Of a DNA stretch of 64,000 bases, positions 8,763-18,056 are shown one piece after another. Position 1 is the first letter of the stretch. Each line of letters starts with the position of its first letter. Origin of the DNA: Odiellus spinosus (taxonomy: Eukaryota > Arthropoda > Arachnida > Opiliones > Phalangiidae); NCBI GenBank assembly GCA_963920705.1, contig OY987240.1:4697426-4761425 (forward strand), in the 5' to 3' direction. The translations under genes and the position numbers were made by a program. The notes under the pieces were generated by a model. It saw only the letters and a program-made list of their open reading frames with translations. It was not told the DNA's origin and ran no database searches.

Positions 8763-11014
8763 TTAACGTATGTCTGGTAGTTCAAGCTCAGTGGCATCTT
8801 CACACACTACACGCAATTTTGACTGGTACCAACTGCCTCGATCTTCATGGCGACGATAACCAAGATACCAGATTACGCTGCTAACGTGAACACAAGTACC
8901 TATCGTCAAACTACCACCTTTGCAATTGCAATACCAGCCTTTAATGGCATTTGCACCTGTCCCGTTCGGTACATAACGAATTAGAGCTTGGTGAACAGCT
9001 GAGGTGGAAAATTGACCAGGCACGCGTATACGAATTAAGTCATGTTCAACTTTGGACACTTCGACGCTGAAAGAGCCGGATTTCTCTATAGTCAACGCCA
9101 CATAAGATTCAGCGCGTTTCGTTTTAAAGTCGCTCATTACCACCTCACGTACATCACTTTCACGAAGTACAGGGAAGTCTTGAAATTCACTATCCTCAAT
9201 TCGTTGCCATTTAGACGGTTTGCGAAGCAGATTATCGCGCTCAACTACTTCCTTAAGAGGATTTTCTTTCGTAGAGACTGCCAGCATTTTTTCGACGGAG
9301 TCTTCCCAGGAACCTTTAAGATGTAACTCCGGGTGGTAGGTGTTCAACAGCGCAGCAGCAATTTGAAGAAGTTCCGGAACTAATGGTAACATATGCACAG
9401 GTATACGGTTTTGAAAAAAACGATACACCGTCCGCAAATGCCCATTCCTAACTTCAACCGGCCACCTGAGGTACGTTACTTGTCGGGAACGATTAACTTC
9501 TTGCGTGTTTACTTGCTTCTCGCCTTTAGACAAGAACGAAGGCATTTGTAAATCCACACCCAGTTCAGTCAGTACGCTGTTGGAGTCTCGAAAACCGCGG
9601 TCTGCCAGTACAACGTCACCAACTTGAAAGAAAGACTGGAGTTCTTCTCTCTTTTTGATAGAATGGTTTAAAATGCGCGCGTCGTTATTGCGGCCATTAG
9701 CAAAGTAGGGTCCGATTATATCTATTATGTAACCCGTAGTTGTTACCATTAACATTGGCTTGAGGATATGCTGGCCTTTGTGCACACAGAAGGATTTGTG
9801 AAGAACGGTATAGTCCTTGGATCTTCCAACCTTGATATAGGTGCCATCTACAGTGGTAATAAGACAATTAGGCTTGTTGTTAGCAAAGAGTTTTACTGCT
9901 GCTCCAGATTGATGGTTTGTTATCAGATTGTCACGTGATAAGTGTTGCAGGCCAAAATGATGTGGCACGAAATGCTCCGATAAAGCCATAATAACCGCTT
10001 TTACCGTGTTTGATACCGATCTTTCAGTTAAATGAAATAAAGTTGATAACACCTTATTGGAGATACCCAATCGTAATTTCACCAATAATACTGCTAGAGC
10101 TGTCTTCGACGAACAGCATCTGATGGTACGAATAATGTCCTCAATAGTCGAATGCAACTCTAGGAACTCGTGCAGGTACAATGAAGTTAATACTTACAGT
10201 CTTCATCACTTTGTATGAAGTTGTCAAAGCTCGGCGTCCGTAGGTCGTTAACACATTTCCTGAGGTCCTGTAATAGTTGCTCAATGTCCGTGGCAGTCAT
10301 AATGGTTAATCTAGCGCAAACCTGAATTCCAGCAATTATTTCGGTGGGAAGCTCTCCGTTAACGAGATGCGTGGAGCACATTCGGTTGTCCCGATGAATA
10401 AATATGGCTCTTTCCACAAATATACTTGTTCTCACTTCGGCTTTTACCCTGGTTCGTGTACTAACACCGCAAATGAAGCAAGTCTTTGGCAGGGGCCGAA
10501 CACAACTGTGCTTTATGGCAATAGTGTTTGATGACGTACGCTTTCGTGGTAATTGCGACGTTGATGGCTGAGGTATTGGTGACGGTGATGGATTAGATAC
10601 TGTGGACTTTGTTGGTTCAGGTACTGTGGACGTTGATGGCTCAGGTACTGTTGACGTTGATGGATTAGATACTTGCGTCATTTGTCTTCGTTTTTGTGGT
10701 GAAGACGATGACGTTGAAGAGCCATGATCACTACTGAAGGACGATTTGCTAGCATTTAAGAACGTTTGAAACTTTCGTGACAGACCCGAGCACTTTAAAC
10801 AAATCTTCGTTGTTTTGCTATTAATTACAAGTGGTAATAACCCTTTATTAAAACGAAGAAAACGAGCAAAGCCAGCCTTTACGTGAGTGCCTATACCTCT
10901 ACTTGTACTATTGGTAACTTTCCGATTGCACGCGTAACTTGTATTTGGAGCCATCTCCAAATTCCAAGTGACTCTCACATTGATGTTATTGATAAGGAAA
11001 GTTCTTAAGATCAT
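8763..11014 (-). pseudogene. Left-arm DDE transposase with SWIM finger, one frameshift
   Basis: The gene reads from 11014 leftward. The first 275-residue block has an N-terminal Cys-containing region, a Ser/Thr/Pro repeat linker (STVPEPSTSTVPEP type) and a second zinc-binding block (CFICG..C..H). It stops at 10187 because one A is missing relative to the other arm. The next frame (from about 10181, no ATG) holds a DDE_Tnp_4-type nuclease with D112 (VDGTY), D194 (LADRGF) and E243 (PVEV), numbered from that frame. It ends with a SWIM zinc finger C418-x-C420-x9-C430-x-H432. IS4EU/ISL2EU, related to PIF/Harbinger, is my best assignment. Confidence 0.8.
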
Positions 11015-11196
11015 GGCTCAAACCAGATATTACAATTTTTTTAATGTTTATAAAAGCAGGTTTAATTATTTTTCGCCAACCTGGCTGGCGAAAAATATTA
11101 AAGACGTCTTTAATATTTTTCGCCAGCCAGGTTGGCGAAAAATAATTAAACCTGCTTTTATAAACATTAAAAAAATTGTAATATCTGGTTTGAACC

Positions 11197-13451
11197 ATGA
11201 TCTTAAGAACTTTCCTTATCAATAACATCAATGTGAGAGTCACTTGGAATTTGGAGATGGCTCCAAATACATGTTACGCGTGCAATCGGAAAGTTACCAA
11301 TAGTACAAGTAGAGGTATAGGCACTCACGTAAAGGCTGGCTTTGCTCGTTTTCTTCGTTTTAGTAAAGGGTTATTACCACTTGTAATTAATAGCAAAACA
11401 ACGAAGATTTGTTTAAAGTGCTCGGGTTTGTCACGAAAGTTTCAAACGTTCTTAAATGCTAGCAAATCGTCCTTCAGTAGTGATCATGGCTCTTCAACGT
11501 CATCGTCTTCACCACAAAAACGAAGACAAATGACGCAAGTATCTAATCCATCAACGTCAACAGTACCTGAGCCATCAACGTCCACAGTACCTGAACCAAC
11601 AAAGTCCACAGTATCTAATCCATCACCGTCACCAATACCTCAGCCATCAACGTCGCAATTACCACGAAAGCGTACGTCATCAAACACTATTGCCATAAAG
11701 CACAGTTGTGTTCGGCCCCTGCCAAAGACTTGCTTCATTTGCGGTGTTAGTACACGAACCAGGGTAAAAGCCGAAGTGAGAACAAGTATATTTGTGGAAA
11801 GAGCCATATTTATTCATCGGGACAACCGAATGTGCTCCACGCATCTCGTTAACGGAGAGCTTCCCACCGAAATAATTGCTGGAATTCAGGTTTCCGCTAG
11901 ATCAACCATTATGACTGCCACGGACATTGAGCAACTATTACAGGACCTCAGGAAATGTGTTAACGACCTACGGACGCCGAGCTTTGACAACTTCATACAA
12001 AGTGATGAAGACTGTAAAGTATTAACTTCATTGTCCCTGCACGAGTTCCTAGAGTTGCATTCGACTATTGAGGACATTATTCGTACCATCAGATGCTGTT
12101 CGTCGAAGACAGCTCTAGCAGTATTATTGGTGAAATTACGATTGGGTATCTACAATAAGGTGTTATAAACTTTATTTCATTTAACTGAAAGATCGGTATC
12201 AAACACGGTAAAAGCGGTTATTATGGCTTTATCGGAGCATTTCGTGCCACATCATTTTGGCCTGCAACACTTATCACGTGACAATCTGATAACAAACCAT
12301 CAATCTGGAGCAGCAGTAAAACTCTTTGCTAACAACAAGCCTAATTGTCTTATTACCATTGTAGATGGCACCTATATCAAGGTTGGAAGATCCAAGGACT
12401 ATACCGTTCTTCACAAATCCTTCTGTGTGCACAAAGGCCAGCATATCCTCAAGCCAATGTTAATGGTAACAACTACGGGTTACATAATAGATATAATCGG
12501 ACCCTACTTTGCTAATGGCCGCAATAACGACGCGCGCATTTTAAACCATTCTATCAAAAAGAGAGAAGAACTCCAGTCTTTCTTTCAAGTTGGTGACGTT
12601 GTACTGGCAGACCGCGGTTTTCGAGACTCCAACAGCGTACTGACTGAACTGGGTGTGGATTTACAAATGCCTTCGTTCTTGTCTAAAGGCGAGAAGCAAG
12701 TAAACACGCAAGAAGTTAATCGTTCCCGACAAGTAACGTACCTCAGGTGGCCGGTTGAAGTTAGGAATGGGCATTTGCAGACGGTGTATCGTTTTTTTTT
12801 CAAAACCGTATACCTGTGCATATGTTACCATTAGTTCCGGAACTTCTTCAAATTGCTGCTGCGCTGTTGAACGCCTACCACCCGGAGTTACATCTTAAAG
12901 GTTCCTGGGAAGACTCCGTCGAAAAAATGCTGGCAGTCTCTACGAAAGAAAATCCTCTTAAGGAAGTAGTTGAGCGCGATAATCTGCTTCGCAAACCGTC
13001 TAAATGGCAACGAATTGAGGATAGTGAATTTCAAGACTTCCCTGTACTTCGTGAAAGTGATGTACGTGAGGTGGTAATGAGCGACTTTAAAACGAAACGC
13101 GCTGAATCTTATGTGGCGTTGACTATAGAGAAATCCGGCTCTTTCAGCGTCGAAGTGTCCAAAGTTGAACATGACTTAATTCGTATACGCGTGCCTGGTC
13201 AATTTTCCACCTCAGCTGTTCACCAAGCTCTAATTCGTTATGTACCGAACGGGACAGGTGCAAATGCCATTAAAGGCTGGGATTGCAATTGCAAAGGTGG
13301 TAGTTTGACGATAGGTACTTGTGTTCACGTTAGCAGCGTAATCTGGTATCTTGGTTATCGTCACCATGAAGATCGAGGCAGTTGGTACCAGTCAAAATTG
13401 CGTGTAGTGTGTGAAGATGCCACTGAGCTTGAACTACCAGACATACGTTAA
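11197..13451 (+). pseudogene. Right-arm DDE transposase with SWIM finger, two lesions
   Basis: This is the mirror copy. Here the zinc-binding block and the nuclease form one continuous frame, unlike the left arm. That frame ends at a TAA near 12166-12168, where the left arm has TCA. A second break is a frameshift in a lengthened T-run near 12790-12800. The DDE residues, SWIM finger and C terminus are otherwise intact. The left-arm break is at a different place, so the two copies have non-overlapping lesions. Confidence 0.8.
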
Positions 13452-14066
13452 ACGTAGAAAACCTTAGCGTTAAATGAATAATTTGTCCGTTTTATACAAG
13501 TGTGTTTTGTTTAATATGAAATAAAAATTAAAGATACTACTCCAGTATCTTCTAATTGGTATGATTTCTCTATTTATTTTTCGAGTTTCTTATACACCAA
13601 AGACTATTCAAGTAAGCTATATAGTCTTTGCACGGCCCCTGTAAAGCTAGCAAAAGCCTACTGCATGAATGCTTGACAAGTGGAACACTTCTACAGGCGT
13701 TTTCGAGGATTTCGAGGCATAGTAGACCAAAAATATACGAATTTCATTTTGCCGTCAGCACTATACCCGTGGCAGTTACAAAATAATTCTTTCCTAATAT
13801 TTTCCTAACATAATTATGAATCTAAAATAATAGCCGTTCAAGATTTTCGTGTGGGGGAAGGCTTTCATATCCGGCACGGAAGTCATAGATTCTTCCAATT
13901 CTTTACATTATGGAAGAAACCTTCCATTCGTTGTAATTCCCAAAATTTACAGTTGTGAGCTCGAATTTTAGCTTTAAATTATCCCCCAACTACCCTATTT
14001 TAATAATATAATACGAATTTATCATAAAAGAGACGAAAATTTTTAACATTACGTGGACCCAGACTC

Positions 14067-14480
14067 TTATGGGGAGTTGCTGTTGTTCTTTGAATAATAC
14101 ATTTTATTTATAATATCACTATAATTAATATTATTACAGCGAGCCGTTAAAAAGTAGACACAATGCAAACCGCACGTTTCCGCCCGAGTTGGTTGTATCT
14201 GATTTGTATTATAGTATATTTTGGGATGATATTTTTCGAGAGATAAATTATAAAAATCCGGCCCTAAACCGAAACTATCAAAAAATTCTAATTTTTCTTT
14301 AGTTCGAAAAACCGCTAACCAATGTTGACCTTCTTGATTGTGCTTATCAGTGTTGAGAATAAAACAATAAGTTTCTTGATGAGGGGGCTTTGGTAAGCGG
14401 TCCCTAGGAAAGACCCCTAGAAAGTATTTTCGAGTTTCAGGATTGCAATGCATAAGAGCCATGAGCTGATACGTATCCAT
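14067..14480 (-). pseudogene. Adenain-type cysteine protease of Polinton 1, C-terminally replaced
   Basis: This protease would process virion precursors. Counted from ATG 14480, the catalytic residues are H53 (QHW), D68 (FFDSFG), an oxyanion Gln near 94-96 and C103 (ETCG). An earlier TTG at 14495 overlaps the integrase stop but is less likely as a start. The last seven codons (to TAA 14067) lie within the palindromic transposon, so the native C terminus has been cut off. The missing continuation seems to lie in the other flank, minus strand just left of 8123, where the translated frame resembles the C terminus of the Polinton 2 protease. The catalytic core is intact. Confidence 0.85.
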
Positions 14481-14491
14481 CTTGTTTTTCT

Positions 14492-15451
14492 TCAAGTTTC
14501 TGGTAAACGGACTCGTTGAAGCTCGTTCGCGTAAAATGGACCCGCAATTTCTTCGTTTTTCAAATCTTTGAGTTTGTACACCGGAGGGTGGCGTTTTATA
14601 ACCCGGTCAACGACAAATATTTCGGGTGTAAACGTCCCGGTATAAATCTTTCTAAAGGCCCTTTCACCCACCGACAGACGGACCAGATCTCCTTTTTGTA
14701 ACGACGTTGATTTTTTAGAAATATTTTTCACACGTCCGTATAGCGTGTTCCAAACAATATTTTCGTTATGTAACGTGACTTGATCCGGTGCTATATTAGT
14801 CGTACCATGAACTCGAGCGTTGTACGCTTTTAAAATTTGAGGCAGATATTGAATATAATTATTTTGCCTCGTATGTGTCAATATTTTATAAATTTGACCC
14901 TTCAAGGTTCGAATAAATCGTTCGGCGATAGCCGCTTTATGGGTGCCTAAAGCGAAATAAAGCGAGACGCCATGTTTTTTGAGGAATTTCTTAAAGGCGT
15001 TATTATCATATTCTTTCCCCATATCGGTAATTAACTTTAAGGGTTTTCGATATCGAAAGATATCCCGAAAAGCTTTGATAATTTCCACACTAGATTTATC
15101 TTTTAAAGGTCTAGCGAAAGCGTAGCGGCTTAAAATGTCAACGGCGACTAAAATAAATCTCACATTTTTATTGTATTTTTTTAATTTAGGTAAATCAATT
15201 AAATCCGACTGCCAAGTTTCATTAAGACTATTGACGAATATTTGATTCGTTTTAAATCGTTTTCTTCGAAATCGATGCCTAGTGTACGATTTTTGACTTT
15301 CTAACCATTCCAGTATCACTTTACGAGAAATATCTGGAAATTCCTTATTTAAGATCTCTACGTTGCTGTACGAGGCGGGATGTTCGATATTATAATACAC
15401 CGCCTTTAAGCGTTTTTTAATAGGGGCAGATAATTTCGATATTTTTTTCAT
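14492..15451 (-). CDS. Retroviral-type DDE integrase of Polinton 1
   Basis: The protein has 319 residues from ATG 15451. An N-terminal basic helical region (1-70) is followed by the rve catalytic core with D83 (QSDLIDLP), D143 (ITDMGKEYD) and E177 (AAIAERFIRTLK). The D-to-E gap of 33 residues fits the D,D-35-E group. An SH3/chromo-like C terminus follows (residues 245-315: KGDLVRL, FTPEIFVVD). It would insert linear element DNA into chromosomes with short target duplications. It is uninterrupted and all catalytic residues are present. It reads in the same direction as, and directly into, the protease. Confidence 0.9.
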   Translation of the reverse strand: MKKISKLSAPIKKRLKAVYYNIEHPASYSNVEILNKEFPDISRKVILEWLESQKSYTRHRFRRKRFKTNQIFVNSLNETWQSDLIDLPKLKKYNKNVRFILVAVDILSRYAFARPLKDKSSVEIIKAFRDIFRYRKPLKLITDMGKEYDNNAFKKFLKKHGVSLYFALGTHKAAIAERFIRTLKGQIYKILTHTRQNNYIQYLPQILKAYNARVHGTTNIAPDQVTLHNENIVWNTLYGRVKNISKKSTSLQKGDLVRLSVGERAFRKIYTGTFTPEIFVVDRVIKRHPPVYKLKDLKNEEIAGPFYANELQRVRLPET

Positions 15452-15550
15452 AATATATTTAATAGCTCTACAAAAAATCAGTGGAAAAAAATACGAAAAA
15501 CGTGACCAAAATGAAATTTTTTATTTCAGAACATCGGTTAATATACATTT

Positions 15551-16267
15551 TTAATATCCAAAAACAAGGGCATTCTTTAGTTCTTGTAAATTAGTACTCA
15601 TATAATTAAATAATAAATTTTCGTCGTCTTCAAATCCGTATTCGGCGCGAAATTTATTTAATATAACAGACCGATCGATTAAAGGTAAAGCCTCAGATAG
15701 AGTTATTTCTACTCTATTTTCCCAGCTTCCTCCGCCCGCGTTACATTCTGGAGTATGGGCTAGAGATTTTTTACAATCGATATTTGGACAATTATCAGTC
15801 ATATCAAAAATAATATTAGTTAAATGATTAACCAATAATTCTTTCATATGAAGTCGCGCGGCTTTCTTGCTTTTGATTTCACGATCCAAAACTGGTTTTA
15901 AGATGAGCCGTCTTTCCCAATCCTTCAGCTTCAGACTAAAACCTCTGGCGGTGGAAAATAATATGAAATAATTTGCTTGATTGCCCCGTTCATAGTAACG
16001 AATGTCCACGAGTCTATCATTAGACGAGTTCACGAAACATTCCAGCTTGATCCTTTCATTGCTTATTGGAAGCCATAGATGAAACCGTCTCGAGTTATTT
16101 TTCAAAAAAGCGGTAATGTCGTCGGCAAATCGAAATAAAGCTATCCAAGCCTCTTCTTTCAGATTCAATGTTGTCAGCGTATCGACTCGTCGAACATTTA
16201 TTTCAGGTTACAAGGCATTTACCACCGTAATTTCGAGCTTCTCGGACAAGTTGTGCACGGGACCCAT
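15551..16267 (-). pseudogene. Unknown Polinton 1 late-side protein with one early nonsense codon
   Basis: I do not recognise this family. An ATG at 16267-16265 opens a frame that meets TAA at 16210-16208 (codon 20). The same frame then runs openly for another 219 codons to 15551. A CAA-to-TAA change explains this simply. The main block (from about 16168) has an amphipathic N-terminal helix, a beta-rich middle and a Cys cluster (CPNIDC..HTPEC near residues 124-139 of that block). It lies between the capsid-type gene and the integrase. The block has no ATG of its own before residue 80. Confidence 0.5.
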
Positions 16268-16309
16268 GTTGATCGTTAAATAATTAAATTTTGAAAGACG
16301 ACGGAGTTT

Positions 16310-17626
16310 TTATTGCGGGGTGTAGATGACATCTCGTTCTTGAGAAATAAGAATCGTGTTTTCAAATTCAGCGTATATTAAAACGCAAACATTTTCCGGC
16401 AGGGGTTTTTCAAATTTCATGGAGATTCGGACGCTGCCTGTTTGCGTCACGGAGCTGTGACTTGCCGAGGCGAGATGCTCTTTTGTAAGGTCCAACGCGT
16501 ATAAACAGTTTCCATGAAGATATCTCTGATATGATATCCCATTCCCGCTGTCTGTCAGATCCGTGTCAAGGCCATCAAACAAAGATTGGTATTCACGGGT
16601 GTAATTAAGAGATTTATTCGTATTGAAATTTGGGGTAAAAGCCTGGTCAGGGAAATTTAGCGTACCGACGGTTATTTGAAGAAAGTTTAAGGTGAAGTGC
16701 TTAAAATTAAAGGGATTTGTATCGAGCGAACCGTTTTTACATTTATTCGTTACCAACCCAATAACAACACGGTTGGGAACTAAACCTAAAAATACGTTTT
16801 CCCTCACGACATCCGTTGAGTTCGCCATGATAACGAAACTTTTCATTGTGACATTTGTCAAAGGATAAATGGCGGGAGTTTTTCTCATTACAGCCGCGTG
16901 AGACAAAACAATTTGGTCCAATACTTCTACATGTTTGGCGTATAAACTAACTTCGACAAGTTCAATTTTATATTGTTTATTCGCTTCTGTGCTAATAATA
17001 GAAAAAGCGTTAGGAGCGCGAAGTAATCTAACTCGAACATCCACATCGTTAATTAAAAATTTATCGAGTTTAGTAATATCTAAAAATAAAGGGCCTAAAA
17101 ATTCAAAAACATTTGATTGGTGGACAAAAGTAGAGCGAGTTTTAATGCCATTTTTAATAGAATCAGCCGCGACAAAAGCATCGTCTGGCTTAGAGGGATA
17201 ATCACTGTAATATCCCCAATTGGTTAATTGACTTTCTTTGGCCGCCGGCCCGTAATTTAGATGAGTTGCCAACTAGGCCTGATATGGATAAAGAGCATTT
17301 GAAGATTGTACCGGTTTAGTTCCAAGATACGCTTCAACTTGGCTAAAAAGACTCGCGATAGGAATGTTACTTAAGGAAACTTTTTTCTCGTCAGGTTCTA
17401 AAATACTCCCGTCCGTATGAATAATACGCGCTCTAACTTTAATGCGTAGTTTTGATAAATCAAGATATAATGGGTTTCCAGCGATAAAAAACTCTATTTG
17501 CTCGGTATTTTCATTGACGGGGCTGATGGGATGATACTGAGTCGTTTTATTGGAAATAATATTTCTATTTAATAAAGGGCGAGTAAACAAATCTAAATTC
17601 GACATCATTCCTTCGTAAAGAGCCAT
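16310..17626 (-). pseudogene. Capsid-type protein (F54H12.2-like), one in-frame stop
   Basis: The frame opens at ATG 17626 and runs 117 codons to TAG at 17275-17273. It then continues in the same frame for 320 codons to 16310. The residue before and after the stop fits a Tyr-to-stop change. The protein resembles the family annotated in many invertebrate genomes as uncharacterized protein F54H12.2-like, which sits in the structural block of Maverick elements. I infer a major or minor capsid (jelly-roll) role. The total of about 438 residues is typical. The second block begins with TTG rather than ATG, so it is not an independent gene. Stop read-through cannot be excluded, but decay is more likely given the other lesions. 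Confidence 0.75.
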
Positions 17627-17633
17627 TTTTTTT

Positions 17634-18056
17634 TCAATCTAAATAATCCGATCTAATTTGACGGGGTTTTCTGCGTTTTTTCCGTGGATTTTTAAAACGT
17701 TTGTCAGAGCCTAGTTTTGAACCCCTGCGTCTCCTTTTATTGCCACTTCCACTCTGAGGTCTAATGGTATTATCCACCACTTTATTTATCAAATTGGCTA
17801 CGGCAATTCGCGAGTTTCTTTTTAAACTGGGTTTAGGCTCCATACCTCCTTGAATATCTTTAAGAATGTTATGACTCATGCTTAACGCTTCGGTGCCCAA
17901 ATTTGAAGCTAACGGTTTTAAAATTGGCGTAACATATTTTAATAAAGACCTAAAAATTGAACCGAGGCCTCTGCCGGACTGATATACCCCCCCGTGAAAA
18001 CCGCGGATACCACCCCCTTTTTGCTGAGAACTATTATATTCAAGATATCTATTCAT
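17634..18056 (-). CDS. Basic GG-motif virion-like protein (pVI/pX-like)
   Basis: The protein has 140 residues from ATG 18056, which overlaps the stop of the 956-residue gene by eight bases. It has an N-terminal Gly-rich segment (QKGGG, GRGLGS), an amphipathic or hydrophobic helix near 33-60 (FRSLLKYVTPILKPLA), then IQGG-M at 68-72, which fits the adenain cleavage consensus. It ends in a strongly basic tail (KRRRRG, PRKKRRKPR). The combination recalls adenoviral membrane-lytic or core precursors. The assignment is by architecture only. Confidence 0.6.
   Translation of the reverse strand: MNRYLEYNSSQQKGGGIRGFHGGVYQSGRGLGSIFRSLLKYVTPILKPLASNLGTEALSMSHNILKDIQGGMEPKPSLKRNSRIAVANLINKVVDNTIRPQSGSGNKRRRRGSKLGSDKRFKNPRKKRRKPRQIRSDYLD

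Larger units (their letters stand above)
8123..14091. mobile_element. Giant palindrome of two head-to-head IS4EU/ISL2EU-like transposons
   Basis: The two arms (8123-11105 and 11106-14091) are near-perfect inverted copies meeting at the GAC|GTC centre at 11103-11108 with no spacer. The outer ends begin AAAGAACAACAGC on both sides. Each arm carries one transposase gene reading outward from the centre to the tip. The arms differ by scattered substitutions and small indels only, which points to a recent inverted duplication. The insertion lies in the Polinton 1 protease gene. I could not define a target duplication of more than a couple of bases. Confidence 0.9.

Noticed and set aside
9042..9326. 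94-residue open frame antisense to the left transposase, repeated at 12888-13172
   Set aside because: It is the complementary shadow of the transposase in both palindrome arms and has no domain of its own.
10968..11243. Identical 85-residue frames on opposite strands at the palindrome centre
   Set aside because: They mirror each other across the palindrome centre and do not resemble a protein family.
14493..14495. TTG start for the protease overlapping the integrase stop
   Set aside because: ATG at 14480 starts a full catalytic domain and aligns with the other copy.
17273..17275. Programmed read-through at the capsid TAG
   Set aside because: No known read-through context is visible, and neighbouring genes also carry point lesions, so decay is simpler.
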